A stretch of DNA of 64,000 bases, from assembly GCA_903918315.1 (NCBI GenBank), contig CAIXEA010000040.1, positions 1 to 64,000 of the forward strand, read 5' to 3'. Positions 35,321 through 44,383 of the stretch are shown here, one piece after another. Position numbers and translations under genes: made by a program. The notes beneath the pieces are model-generated. The model was given only the letters and a program-made list of their open reading frames with translations, was not told the DNA's origin and searched no databases. How positions within the stretch are numbered: position 1 is the stretch's first letter; every line of letters begins with the position of its first letter. This DNA is from an uncultured Acetobacteraceae bacterium. Its GTDB lineage: Bacteria; Pseudomonadota; Alphaproteobacteria; Acetobacterales; Acetobacteraceae.

Positions 35321-36268
35321 ATGAGCCAAAGCCGTTGGGACCGTTCCAGCCCCATCCGTTACCCCGATCCGGACATCATCGTCCTGGATCCACGCTTCCA
35401 GCACATGGTGCTGGGCCACGCCGCGATCGAGCGTATCGCGACCGGTTTCCGCTTCACCGAAGGCCCCGCTTATTACGGGGATGGGCAGTATCTGCTGTTC
35501 TCCGACATTCCCAACAACGCGCTGCTGCGCTGGGATGAGATCACGGGCCAGGTCGCCACGCTGCGCAATCCCGCCGGTTACCCCGATGGCAATACCCGCG
35601 ATCGCCAGGGTCGCCTGATCACCTGTGAGCTCGGCAGCCGCACGCTGACCCGGACCGAACATGATGGGACGGTGACGGTGCTGGCCTCGCATTTTGAGGG
35701 CGTGCAGCTGACGGGCCCGAATGATGTGGTGGTGAAATCGGACGGGTCGATCTGGTTCAGCGACAACGGCGCGGGCATCCGCGGCAATTACCTGGGCGAC
35801 AAGGCGGAACCCGGGCTGCCGTATCGGGTCTACCGGCTTGATCCCGATAGCGGCGCGCTGACCATCGCGGTGGGGGATATGCTGCGCCCGAACGGGCTGG
35901 CGTTCTCCCCGGACGAGTCGCGGCTTTATGTGGTGGATACGCCCTCTGGCCCCAAAACCACGCATGTCTATGACATCGTGGATGGCAAGGCGGTGAACGG
36001 GCGCGTGTTCTTCGACGCGACTCCGGGCTACGCGGATGGGATCCGTGTGGATACCGAGGGCAATGTCTGGGCCGGCTTCTCGGGCGGGGAGGGCCAGGAT
36101 GGCGTCGCCATCTTCGCCCCCGACGGCACCCTGATCGGCCGCATCCTGCTGCCGGAGCGCTGCGCCAATCTATGCTTTGGCGGCCGCAAGCGGAACCGGC
36201 TGTTCATGACGGCGAGTCAGTCGGTTTACGCGCTGTATGTGGAAGCGCAGGGCTGCAAGGGCGGTTAG
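35321..36268 (+). CDS. SMP-30/gluconolactonase family lactonase
   Basis: A 315-residue six-bladed beta-propeller lactonase. GFRFTEGPAYY near residue 45 gives the N-terminal metal-ligand Glu. GPNDVVVKSDGSIWFSD (about 130-146) and the RPNGLAFSPDESRLYVVDT segment (about 190-208) supply Asn and Asp ligands. AGGAGGAG at 35305-35312 precedes the ATG. It hydrolyses sugar or other lactones in the presence of Ca or Zn. Confidence 0.9.
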   Translation: MSQSRWDRSSPIRYPDPDIIVLDPRFQHMVLGHAAIERIATGFRFTEGPAYYGDGQYLLFSDIPNNALLRWDEITGQVATLRNPAGYPDGNTRDRQGRLITCELGSRTLTRTEHDGTVTVLASHFEGVQLTGPNDVVVKSDGSIWFSDNGAGIRGNYLGDKAEPGLPYRVYRLDPDSGALTIAVGDMLRPNGLAFSPDESRLYVVDTPSGPKTTHVYDIVDGKAVNGRVFFDATPGYADGIRVDTEGNVWAGFSGGEGQDGVAIFAPDGTLIGRILLPERCANLCFGGRKRNRLFMTASQSVYALYVEAQGCKGG

Positions 36269-36356
36269 ACCAAGGCCGGTTTCGGCTGCACCGGGAGCGA
36301 TCAACTTTTGGGGTTTGCGAGCGGCGCGGGGGCTGCTATCCACTGCCCCCGTCGCT

Positions 36357-36446
36357 GGAGAGATGGCCGAGTGGCTTAAGGCGCACGCTTGGAAAGCGTG
36401 TGTACGTGCAAACGTACCCAGGGTTCGAATCCCTGTCTCTCCGCCA
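36357..36446 (+). tRNA. tRNA-Ser (anticodon GGA)
   Basis: A 90-nt type II tRNA. The acceptor stem GGAGAGA (36357-36363) pairs with TCTCTCC (36436-36442), with discriminator G and an encoded CCA (36444-36446). The anticodon loop CTTGGAAAG has GGA at 36391-36393. A long variable arm and the T loop GGTTCGAATCC are present. It stands directly upstream of an unusual five-gene operon, a common insertion position for genomic islands. Confidence 0.97.
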
Positions 36447-36583
36447 CCCGACCAATCCAGGGTTGGGTCGGCGTCCCGGGGCCAGCGCTCCGGTCGATGT
36501 TGCAAAATGGACCAGCCAGCGCTTATCCTTTGCCATATGCCATCTTCGTCATGGCGCGGCTTGCGGCGTTCGGAGTGGGAACG

Positions 36584-36868
36584 ATGCTGAGGATCACATC
36601 CGCGCAGTTGGAAGCGTTGAGCGCTGTTCTCCCAAACCAGCCCGTCATTGCCGGCTGTTCGGAGTCCCGAACCTGGATCAGCATCGAGTTGCGCGACGAC
36701 GATGACCAACCGGTCGCTGGCGCGCGGTACCGGCTGAGATTGCCCGATTTCACCGAGACCGAGAGCGTTCTGGACGACGCCGGCCGGGCGCGTGTCGATG
36801 GCATCATGGCCGGAACCTGTCAGGTCTCCTTTCCCGACATCGATGCGCGAGAATGGTTCCCGGTCTGA
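36584..36868 (+). CDS. Small transthyretin-like/carboxypeptidase-regulatory-type beta-sandwich protein
   Basis: A 94-residue protein, no signal peptide. ATG 36584 is preceded by GGAGTGGGA. Residues 31-90 (WISIELRDDDDQPVAG ... DDAGRARVDGI ... CQVSFPDID) form the compact beta repeat that I know from small proteins and domain extensions encoded next to VgrG/PAAR spike genes of type VI secretion loci. This comparison is from memory of the family, not from a search. It is the first gene of a tightly packed operon: its stop overlaps the next start as TGATG. Confidence 0.68.
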   Translation: MLRITSAQLEALSAVLPNQPVIAGCSESRTWISIELRDDDDQPVAGARYRLRLPDFTETESVLDDAGRARVDGIMAGTCQVSFPDIDAREWFPV

Positions 36869-37506
36869 TGCCATCCCATGTGATCGCACCCGGTGAGTAT
36901 CTGTCCCTGATCGCGGATCAAGCCGGTTTCCGCGACGCGATGACCGTCTGGAATGCCACGGAAAATGCCGATTTGCGCCAACAGCGCGACAATCCGGGGG
37001 TGATGCTGCCGGGTGACACATTGTTCGTGCCCGACAAGCAGGACAAGAAGATCGGCAAGCCGACCGGCGCGCATCACGTGTTCCGGGTCGTAACGGATAA
37101 ATTATGGTTACGCCTTGTGCTTGTTGATTTCGATAACCAGCCGATCGCGAATACGGCCGTGGTTCTGGAGGTGGAGGGGGCTTCGTTCGCCCTCACCACC
37201 GACGCTGACGGAAAGATCGAGCATGCGGTGCCCCGGCATGCCCGCAAGGGCGTGCTGAAGGTCGCCTCCCTGGAACTGGAGCTGCCGCTCGACATCGGCA
37301 TGCTCGATCCGATCGAAGCGGAGGCCGGGTGGAAAGCGCGGCTGGCGACGCTCGGCTATTACCATGGCGATCCCGATGATCCCGACCACGACAACGAACG
37401 ATGGGGCTGGGCGCTTGAAGAGTTTCAATGTGACCACGCCTTGACCATCACCGGGCAGGCTGACGACGCCACCCGCGCCAGACTACTCGATCTGTTCGGC
37501 AGCTGA
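36868..37506 (+). CDS. LysM-like and peptidoglycan-binding domain protein
   Basis: A 212-residue protein without a leader. ATG 36868 overlaps the preceding stop (TGATG). Residues 3-56 are LysM-like (HVIAPGEYLSLIADQAGF, then NPGVMLPGDTLFVPD). Residues 73-145 form a beta domain (FRVVTDKLWLRLVLVDFDNQPIANT ... TDADGKIEHAVP). Residues 150-210 are a PG_binding_1-like helical unit (RLATLGYYHGD ... LEEFQCDHALTITGQADDATRARLLDLFG). I recall this three-part design from T6SS/contractile-system cargo loci. It probably binds cell wall or joins a spike complex. Confidence 0.72.
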   Translation: MPSHVIAPGEYLSLIADQAGFRDAMTVWNATENADLRQQRDNPGVMLPGDTLFVPDKQDKKIGKPTGAHHVFRVVTDKLWLRLVLVDFDNQPIANTAVVLEVEGASFALTTDADGKIEHAVPRHARKGVLKVASLELELPLDIGMLDPIEAEAGWKARLATLGYYHGDPDDPDHDNERWGWALEEFQCDHALTITGQADDATRARLLDLFGS

Positions 37507-37524
37507 TGAGGGGACCGTCCGGCC

Positions 37525-38988
37525 ATGCCCAGTGACAACGCGGTCGATGCGGATGGCGCCGAGTTCGTTTTGGCATCCGGCCTGGAGGGACAGGTCAGCA
37601 GCCATCCCGATACCCCGAGCCAGACCAAGGCGTTCGTTGCCCCCACCCTGGCGGACCGCACGAATACCATCGGCCTCGACATCGTTCCCGTCGCGTGTCT
37701 GAGCCTCAATGATATTCTGTTCGAATTCGACTCTTCCTTTATCATCCCCGACGCAGTGAAGATTTTCCGGCATTTGCCGGCGTTGCGGTCCCGCCATGCC
37801 AGCCTGACCGGCGGACCGCCGTTGCTGAGCGTCTTTGGCCATGCCGATCCGGTGGGGGAGGACGCGTATAACAAGACCCTCAGCGGCCGCCGCGCCAAGG
37901 CGGTTTATGGGGTGCTGACCGGCGATGCGTCGGTCTGGCTGGAGCTGGAGAAAACGCCGTTTGGCGGCGACAACTGGGCGGCCAAAGGCGTCGCGGCGCG
38001 CATGGCCCGCGCGCTTGGGCGCCCATCGGGGCCGTCGGCGGCGGCTTTGACCCCGGACTACCTGCGCCTGCTCAATCCCACGCCGGTCACCAAGGCCGAT
38101 TTTCTGGGGCGTGGCGCCGATCCGGGTGGCAAGGCCGATTACCAGGGGTGCGGCGAATTTAATCCGCTGATTATCCTGTCGAAGCAGGACGGCACCAAAC
38201 TCACCAAGGCGCAGCGCGATGCCGCGAACGCACCCGATCGGCGGGTGGTGGTGTTTTTGTTCAGCGCGCTCCGCACGATCAATCCTGATCTCTGGCCTTG
38301 CCCACGCGCGTCGGAGGGGCCGGGCCAATGCCGCAAGCGATTCTTCGCCAACGCAGCGACCCGGCTGGCGGCGGGCGCCGTGCGGCGGGAGCACAAAGAG
38401 CCGCAGCCCGGTGTCAGCGATCCGACGGTGGCCGATGATACCTTCGCCTGCCGCTTTTATCAGCGCATCGCCGGGCCCTCCCCCTGCGAAAAGATCCTGC
38501 GGATGTATCAACTCCGCCTGTTCGACGAAGTCGCGGCGCCGTTGCCCTTCGCGCCCTATACGATCACCAGCGGCCGGCGTGTCATCCCCGGACGCGCCGA
38601 CGCCGGTGCGATCGTGACGGTCCATGATCTGAAGGTCCCCGCGACCGCCACGGTGAAATGGAGCCGCCCGAAGGCCAGCGACGACGCAAGCGCGCCCGAT
38701 CCGGCGCCCGGCGCCACGTTTGATTTTGAGCTCGATGTGTTCGTCGATCTGCCGGACGATGATGACAGCGACGCGGTGGCGCTGCAGCGGCTGAGCAACC
38801 TCGGATACGTGCTGGGCCTGAAACAGGCCGATGATATCGCGGCGTTCCAGCGCGATTACGCATCCAAACTGCCGCCGAGCACCCTGGATCGGCCGGGCGT
38901 GCTGGATGGGCCGACCAAAAAGGCGATCAGCGACGCGCATAAGGACGCCGAACCGCTGGTCAAGACCAACGACCGGTTCAAGGCCTGA
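37525..38988 (+). CDS. OmpA-fold and peptidoglycan-binding multidomain protein
   Basis: A 487-residue protein without a leader. Residues 62-131 are OmpA/MotB-like (ILFEFDSSFIIPDA, then FGHADPVGEDAYNKTLSGRRAKAVYGVL). A Cys-rich middle follows (WPCPRASEGPGQCRKRFF and TFACRFYQRIAGPSPCEK, about 255-330). A beta domain around 335-385 repeats the style of the two preceding proteins. The C-terminus (about 425-480) is a PG_binding_1-like unit. Shared domain vocabulary with its neighbours argues for one complex. The related proteins I recall lie beside type VI spike genes. Confidence 0.72.
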   Translation: MPSDNAVDADGAEFVLASGLEGQVSSHPDTPSQTKAFVAPTLADRTNTIGLDIVPVACLSLNDILFEFDSSFIIPDAVKIFRHLPALRSRHASLTGGPPLLSVFGHADPVGEDAYNKTLSGRRAKAVYGVLTGDASVWLELEKTPFGGDNWAAKGVAARMARALGRPSGPSAAALTPDYLRLLNPTPVTKADFLGRGADPGGKADYQGCGEFNPLIILSKQDGTKLTKAQRDAANAPDRRVVVFLFSALRTINPDLWPCPRASEGPGQCRKRFFANAATRLAAGAVRREHKEPQPGVSDPTVADDTFACRFYQRIAGPSPCEKILRMYQLRLFDEVAAPLPFAPYTITSGRRVIPGRADAGAIVTVHDLKVPATATVKWSRPKASDDASAPDPAPGATFDFELDVFVDLPDDDDSDAVALQRLSNLGYVLGLKQADDIAAFQRDYASKLPPSTLDRPGVLDGPTKKAISDAHKDAEPLVKTNDRFKA

Positions 38989-38992
38989 CGCC

Positions 38993-41875
38993 GTGGTCAC
39001 GCCCGTCGTCGCAACCCCCAGGCCGCCGAAGATCCCGCTGCTGATTGAGGTTGTGGACGGCTTCAAGAACCCCCTGGCCGGGGTGGAGATTGAGGTCACG
39101 AATTTCCGGACCGATCCCGATGACCCGCGCACCCATGTCACCCGCCCGGGCGGTAATGCCGGGCGCGCCAATTTTGGGATGGTCGATCCGCGGATCGATT
39201 TCGATATCAAGGTCCGCAGGGATGGGTTCGGCCCGCCCGGAAACCCCTTCTCGCCGGGCGATGCCGGCGTCGTCGAAACCGCCCACGCCGATGGGTCCGC
39301 GATCCGGCTGGTGCTGACCCGGAACATCGCCTTGCTGACGGTGCAGGTGATGGACCTGACCACCAACGCCCCGCTGCCGCTGGCCAGCGTGGGAATCGAC
39401 GGCCGAACCGGAAACCCGATGCCGTTGTCGAACGGCCGCGGCCTGGTGTGGCCGGTCGATGTGCCGGTTGAAACCCCGATCCGCTATCACGCTGAAAAGG
39501 CCAACTACGGCCCCCTGCCGGGTGGCACGCCGTTCAACCAATTGGTCGAGGCAACCCGCAGCCTGCACGATGGCGAGTCGGTGGTCGTCACCCTGGGCCT
39601 GCATCAGGCGCCGCTGGTTTCACCGAAAATCGACCAGGCAAAATTATTGCTGGTCGCGAAGAAGCCGCACACCAAACCGGCGCGAAAACCGCTTGTATTC
39701 CGTATCGATGCGCCCTTCGACGGCAAGGGCACGGTTGCCTTGACCGGGACCGGCAGCGTGCGGTTCTTCGACGCGCTCACGGCGGGGAATGAAATTCCCA
39801 CCAACCGCGATTTCACGGCGGCGGAGCTTACGAACGGCTTCACCGTTTTCGTCGAAGGCGTCAGCGGCACCGATAAGGAAGACGACCTGACGCTGACGCT
39901 GACCCTCAGCGGTGGCACCAAGACCAAGCTGGGGCCGGCCAAGACCACCATCACGGTGGTTGAGGCCACGCTGGATATCTTCCAAAGCCGCACGGCGCGT
40001 GGCGTCGACCCGGCGCCCCTGTCCGCCGCGGCCAAGCTCAACCCCGGCCGGTTCGTGCATGTTCAGGTCGGCGGCTTTCATGGCCGGGCGAAGTTGATGG
40101 TCAAGCTGATCAAGCCGGACAATTTCAGCGGAACCTTCGTGCTGACACCGCGGCCCCCCGCGGGCGGTGCTGTCGCATTGTTCGCGGGCAATCTGGAAGT
40201 CGCCGGTGGGGCGGAGACCGCCCTGGGCAATCCGCATGAATTCGCCGCCTCCACGGCCAAGGCCGGGCTCGCCTTCTTCGCTGAAGGGCGCGGGGTGAGT
40301 GGCGCGCTGTCCGACACCGGATATCGTCTGGGCATCAAAGGCCTCGATGACGACATCGACCATGTGGTCATGACGGTCGTGCAGTTCAGCAAGCTTGTTG
40401 CGCAGGTGCCGACGACCCCGCCGATGACCAGCCGGGCCAACAACGCGGTGACCCCGGACCATGATGCCGTGACCATCGGGGACCCCGGGACGGACCCCAA
40501 CGCCTTCAACGAAGAACTCGGGTTCAATCAGCCCCTGGTCCTGATCGAGAACTCGGTTTTGGCGGCGCGGCCGGTCAAACTGTCGGTCCAGGTCGCGCCA
40601 GCGGGCGTGCCGGTCCTCTGGAGCGCGCGCCGCGACACGCGGCCGGCCGGCGCGGGCGATGCGCCGGCGATCCTGACCCTCAATCCCGCGCCGGCGGCGC
40701 AGCCGACGCTCACGGGCAGCGGGTTGACGGCAACCCTTCTGGCGAATTCCGTGGGTACTTTCAATGTCTGCGCCTATGTCGATTGCAACGGCGACGCAGC
40801 GCATGATTTTAACGATAAGACGTCCGGATTGCGGATTGATCGTGAGCCGTTCATCATGCTCAATCTCGTGCTCGTGCGCGTTCAGGGGTTTTCGAACGCC
40901 AGCCGCGCGCATCCCGAAAATGCCCGGGTCATCGAAAGCGTGACGGCCGCGGGACCGCCGCCGCGAAAATCCATCAGGGCCATAACCGGTGAGCAGTCGG
41001 TCGCGCTCGCGAACCCGGCGAATTCCGGCGTTCACAACGACGCGGTCATCACCCTGATCGGGGGCGGGCGAAACGGGCGCGCGGGTCTCGATCAGGTCTT
41101 CGCCGGCTGGGTGAACAATGTGACGGGAATGAACTCGGTCGCCACATACGTGCAGGCCAATCCGCCCGTTGTGCACACCGCGACGGCGATCATGGCGCTG
41201 AACACGATCGCGATGCTGTCGCCACCGGTCACGCAGGCGAACATGGTGACGCGCTTCATTGGTGCGATGCCGGTTGGACTGCCCGCGGCCTTCAACGCGT
41301 CCACGCTGGCACCGTCGATCATTGCGACGCCGCTTCGGGTGCTCGATGTCAGCCCGTTTGCCGACGCGGGCACGGGCGGCCATACAGCCGTTGGGACGGA
41401 AGGGGCGGTGCCGCCTCGTCCGAAAATTCCGGTCGTGCGGACCGATCTGCCGGCCGCGGGGCACGCTTTGGCGATCGGTCAGGACTGGCGGGTGCAAATG
41501 TTCGACAGCCCCAGCTTCGCGGCGACGTCCCATCATCCGGCAGATCCGCTGGTGCCCTTGTCCACGTTTACGTTCAATGTCGATTTCACCTGCGATCTCT
41601 GCGTTTGGACCAACCGGTTCGGGGTTCCGGGTCCGACCACCGATGCGGCCTGCCACCTCTATTCGACCGTTCAGACCAACACCTGGCATGTCGGATTTGA
41701 CACGTCCTTTGGCCCGCCGCCCGCGGTCGCACTGACGGTGAACACCAAGACCATCACACTCCAACCCGACGGATTGCCGCAACGGGCATCGGCCGCTGTC
41801 GATTCGACCACGGTTCCGGTCGAGGTGCGGTTTCCGACCGGTCTCTCCATGTGGGCTCTGGATTGCCGCACATGA
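38993..41875 (+). CDS. 960-residue beta-rich protein of unknown function
   Basis: The start is set at GTG 38993, 4 bases after the preceding stop. A longer frame to 38831 overlaps the upstream gene. No leader or membrane segment is seen. The N-terminus (about 10-110) is Ig/transthyretin-like: PLLIEVVDGFKNPLAGVEIEVTNF. A second such unit begins at LLTVQVMDLTTNAPLPLASV. Later parts are beta-rich with no catalytic motif that I can identify. The C-terminal 300 residues (AVITLIGGGRNGRAGLDQVFAGWVNN) could be an effector-like domain, unassigned. Its stop overlaps the next start as ATGA. Confidence 0.65.
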   Translation: MVTPVVATPRPPKIPLLIEVVDGFKNPLAGVEIEVTNFRTDPDDPRTHVTRPGGNAGRANFGMVDPRIDFDIKVRRDGFGPPGNPFSPGDAGVVETAHADGSAIRLVLTRNIALLTVQVMDLTTNAPLPLASVGIDGRTGNPMPLSNGRGLVWPVDVPVETPIRYHAEKANYGPLPGGTPFNQLVEATRSLHDGESVVVTLGLHQAPLVSPKIDQAKLLLVAKKPHTKPARKPLVFRIDAPFDGKGTVALTGTGSVRFFDALTAGNEIPTNRDFTAAELTNGFTVFVEGVSGTDKEDDLTLTLTLSGGTKTKLGPAKTTITVVEATLDIFQSRTARGVDPAPLSAAAKLNPGRFVHVQVGGFHGRAKLMVKLIKPDNFSGTFVLTPRPPAGGAVALFAGNLEVAGGAETALGNPHEFAASTAKAGLAFFAEGRGVSGALSDTGYRLGIKGLDDDIDHVVMTVVQFSKLVAQVPTTPPMTSRANNAVTPDHDAVTIGDPGTDPNAFNEELGFNQPLVLIENSVLAARPVKLSVQVAPAGVPVLWSARRDTRPAGAGDAPAILTLNPAPAAQPTLTGSGLTATLLANSVGTFNVCAYVDCNGDAAHDFNDKTSGLRIDREPFIMLNLVLVRVQGFSNASRAHPENARVIESVTAAGPPPRKSIRAITGEQSVALANPANSGVHNDAVITLIGGGRNGRAGLDQVFAGWVNNVTGMNSVATYVQANPPVVHTATAIMALNTIAMLSPPVTQANMVTRFIGAMPVGLPAAFNASTLAPSIIATPLRVLDVSPFADAGTGGHTAVGTEGAVPPRPKIPVVRTDLPAAGHALAIGQDWRVQMFDSPSFAATSHHPADPLVPLSTFTFNVDFTCDLCVWTNRFGVPGPTTDAACHLYSTVQTNTWHVGFDTSFGPPPAVALTVNTKTITLQPDGLPQRASAAVDSTTVPVEVRFPTGLSMWALDCRT

Positions 41876-42873
41876 TCATGGGGGAGCGGCTGAGGCGCCG
41901 GCGATTGCTCGGCTGCCTGGCTCTCCCGCTCGTTCGTCCCCGCAATGCGGCTGCGCAGCCGCGAGGAGCCATTCGTATGGACCCGACGCCCAGCCCATCG
42001 CCATCCGTTATCCTGCATGCGACGCATATCGTATCAATCCGCCTGACCGCCTTGCATGCGGACGCCTGGCACCCCGGCCCCGGCGGCTTTGAGGCGCGCG
42101 CGGTGCACCTGGATGGTGTCATCGATGCCGTTCTGAAAGGGGCGATCGCGGCCGGGCCGGGCGCGGGATTCGCGGCCCAGATCACGCAATTCGACAACCC
42201 GTCGGCCGCCGGCGTGCCGATCCCGGGCCTCTGGACGCCCGTGGCGCTGGAGGTCGGGACGACGGTCATCGTGTTCGCCGCCGTGACCGGTGTCACGCCC
42301 GCCCCTGCGGCCCTGCTGGCGGAGCCACCGGCGATCGCCGTCCGGGACGGCTGGGAGCGGCCCTCGATCTGCCTGGCACTGCGCCATGCCGCCGGTGACG
42401 TCAGCGCGCTGGACCTGCTGCATGCGGCCGCGTCCTCACCCTTTGGCTTTACATTCGTGGACTATCTGGCAGCGGTGACCCCGAACCCCGCCTTCGCGCG
42501 GGGGGTGGCCTTCGGCGCGCTGCTCGATCTGATGTCGGCGCCCGGCGTGACCGCGCCGGTCCGTGGCGCCTTGGTGTCCGTCGTGATCAGCACGGTGCGC
42601 GGGGGCGGCGGCTTCAGCGACCGCCATTTGAACCGGCTGATCATCGCCCTGCTGCGCCTGGCCGTCCTGGGCCCGGCGGGCGAACTGCGAGGGACCCTGC
42701 TGACCGTGGACATCCCCATCCTCACGGGGGTGCGGGGAGGGGAACTGCGCAGCGCCGCCGCCGTGTTTTCCGGTGATCCAGCCGATCGGCTTGTGCTGTT
42801 GTCGGCGCTGCGAAAGCAACCGGATTGGCCTGGGGCCGCGCGGCTGATCCAGTGGCTGGGCGGCGCGTTTTGA
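41872..42873 (+). CDS. 333-residue protein of unknown function, last gene of the operon
   Basis: ATG 41872 overlaps the previous stop (ATGA), so it is translationally coupled. The N-terminus MIMGERLRRRRLLGCLALPLV is Arg-rich and then hydrophobic and could be a leader. If so, this is the only exported member; a later ATG (MDPTPSPSPSV) is an alternative. The body has a VEGTTV-like beta part (about 130-165) followed by a helical, Leu/Ala-rich C-terminal half. No family is recognised. By position it could be an immunity or adaptor protein for the large upstream gene. Confidence 0.6.
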   Translation: MIMGERLRRRRLLGCLALPLVRPRNAAAQPRGAIRMDPTPSPSPSVILHATHIVSIRLTALHADAWHPGPGGFEARAVHLDGVIDAVLKGAIAAGPGAGFAAQITQFDNPSAAGVPIPGLWTPVALEVGTTVIVFAAVTGVTPAPAALLAEPPAIAVRDGWERPSICLALRHAAGDVSALDLLHAAASSPFGFTFVDYLAAVTPNPAFARGVAFGALLDLMSAPGVTAPVRGALVSVVISTVRGGGGFSDRHLNRLIIALLRLAVLGPAGELRGTLLTVDIPILTGVRGGELRSAAAVFSGDPADRLVLLSALRKQPDWPGAARLIQWLGGAF

Positions 42874-42963
42874 CCGCGTCACGCAATCAGCCTTGCGGCA
42901 CTGAGGCGGTCAGGCCATCAAGCGGCGTGATGGCGCCCGGTCCGCGCCGATAGGAGTTTTGCG

Positions 42964-43401
42964 ATGACACGTCAGGTCGACCAGGGCAAAGCCCTGGCCG
43001 CGTTCCAACGCGCCTGTGCCGGCACCAAGGAAGAGTTCGGCGATTTCTTCCTGACGCGCCTGCTCGGGCTGGAGATCACCTATCCCGGCGACGCCTGTGA
43101 GGTCGCGTTCGAGGTGGAGGATTTCATGCTCAACCCCCGTGCGACCCTGCATGGCGGCGTGCTGGCGACGGCCCTGGATATCTGCATGGGGCACCTGATC
43201 AATCACCAGGCCAGCCCCGGCGCGACGCTGGAGTTGAAGATCCAGTATCTCGACGCCGCCACACGCGGCCGCGTGGTTTGCCGCGGCGAAGCCTTGCGCC
43301 GCGGCGGCACCTGGTTCCTGCGTGCCGACGCCCGGGATTCGGCGGGCACGTTGATCGCCTATGCCACTTCGACCTGGAAATTGTTGCGTAAACCAAAATA
43401 A
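42964..43401 (+). CDS. PaaI family (hotdog-fold) thioesterase
   Basis: A 145-residue hotdog thioesterase. Residues about 58-75 (NPRATLHGGVLATALDICMG) carry the HGG motif with the Asp on the long helix that activates water in PaaI-type acyl-CoA thioesterases. Length is normal for a single-domain member. It is separated from the preceding operon by 90 bases and is likely independent. Confidence 0.88.
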   Translation: MTRQVDQGKALAAFQRACAGTKEEFGDFFLTRLLGLEITYPGDACEVAFEVEDFMLNPRATLHGGVLATALDICMGHLINHQASPGATLELKIQYLDAATRGRVVCRGEALRRGGTWFLRADARDSAGTLIAYATSTWKLLRKPK

Positions 43402-43511
43402 CATCGACCGGATTCCGATTTCCAACGTTACCGCGTTCCGCGCGGTCTCTTGACTCCATCAGCCGCAACAGCTCGAAATGATCCCGGCGCAGGTGGTGCC
43501 GTGAGAGGGTT

Positions 43512-44336
43512 ATGATGCGTCCGATTCATTTTCTGGTGCCGCTCCTGATGCTCGCGGGGGCCGGTTCGGCCCGGGCTTCGACCGTCGGGACGCTGCCGGC
43601 GTTCGGCGCGCTGGTCGAGGGCGGCGTGGGTGGCCAATGCTGCACGCCCGGGCCGACATCATTCTACGTCGGGACCAACCCAGGGCAGGCCGGTTCGGTG
43701 CCGGTTCTGAGCGCCGCTGGCACTGCGTCGCTGGATCCCGGCACGCAGGCGACCGCGGTGGCCAATCTTTTTACCGGTGACCTGACGGTGACGGCGTCAC
43801 AGGATAGCGCCGGCTTCGGCTCATCCCTGGCGATCGCGGAGATCTTTTCGACCCTCACCTTCCATGGCAACGGGTCCGGCACGGTCGCGATGGGGGGGCT
43901 CCTGAGCGCCAGCGGGTCTGTCTATGCCACGTCCTACATCGCCATCGGGGCCGGTTCGGCGAACATGGTCGCGGGCTATTCGCTGGTGCCGGGTGTTTTC
44001 AACGCCCCGGTCAACAATGTCCCGTGGTCATCGACCCAAACCGCCGAGGGGACGGTCAATTTCAATTTCACCGATGGTCTGACCCTGAATTTTGTCGCGC
44101 AGCTCTACGCTGGCACCAACGGCATCGGGTCCATCACCGTGTCCGATCCGATCAATATCCAGACATCGTCCGGTACCACCTTCTCCGCCTCGGCGCCGAC
44201 ATTCCTGCAAGGGGAAACAACGTCCGTCCCGGAACCCGCGACGCTGGCTTTGCTCGCGCTGGGGTTCGGCGGTGTCGGGCTGGTCCGCCTTGTCCCGGGC
44301 CGGACGATCGCGCGGGCGTGGCTGGCGCGGGTGTGA
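43512..44336 (+). CDS. PEP-CTERM sorting domain-containing protein
   Basis: A 274-residue exported protein. The leader ends near ARA-ST (residue 22). The body is Gly/Ser/Ala/Thr-rich and beta-like. The C-terminus has VPEPATLALLALGFGGVGLVR followed by basic residues: the PEP motif, membrane stretch and Arg cluster of exosortase substrates. Exosortase itself is not in the window. It is likely an extracellular or biofilm matrix protein. Confidence 0.88.
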   Translation: MMRPIHFLVPLLMLAGAGSARASTVGTLPAFGALVEGGVGGQCCTPGPTSFYVGTNPGQAGSVPVLSAAGTASLDPGTQATAVANLFTGDLTVTASQDSAGFGSSLAIAEIFSTLTFHGNGSGTVAMGGLLSASGSVYATSYIAIGAGSANMVAGYSLVPGVFNAPVNNVPWSSTQTAEGTVNFNFTDGLTLNFVAQLYAGTNGIGSITVSDPINIQTSSGTTFSASAPTFLQGETTSVPEPATLALLALGFGGVGLVRLVPGRTIARAWLARV

Positions 44337-44383
44337 AACCAGCCGCCCGGCTCATTGATCGGCCGGCCTGAGCGGCCCCCCGT

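Noticed and set aside
39644-41782. 712-residue open frame on the minus strand
   Set aside because: Antisense shadow of the 960-residue gene; the plus-strand frame is coupled at both ends and has Ig-like units.
36436-42964. Direct repeat of the tRNA-Ser 3' end marking an island boundary
   Set aside because: I found no second copy of the tRNA 3' end at the far side of the operon and no integrase gene, so no att site is claimed.
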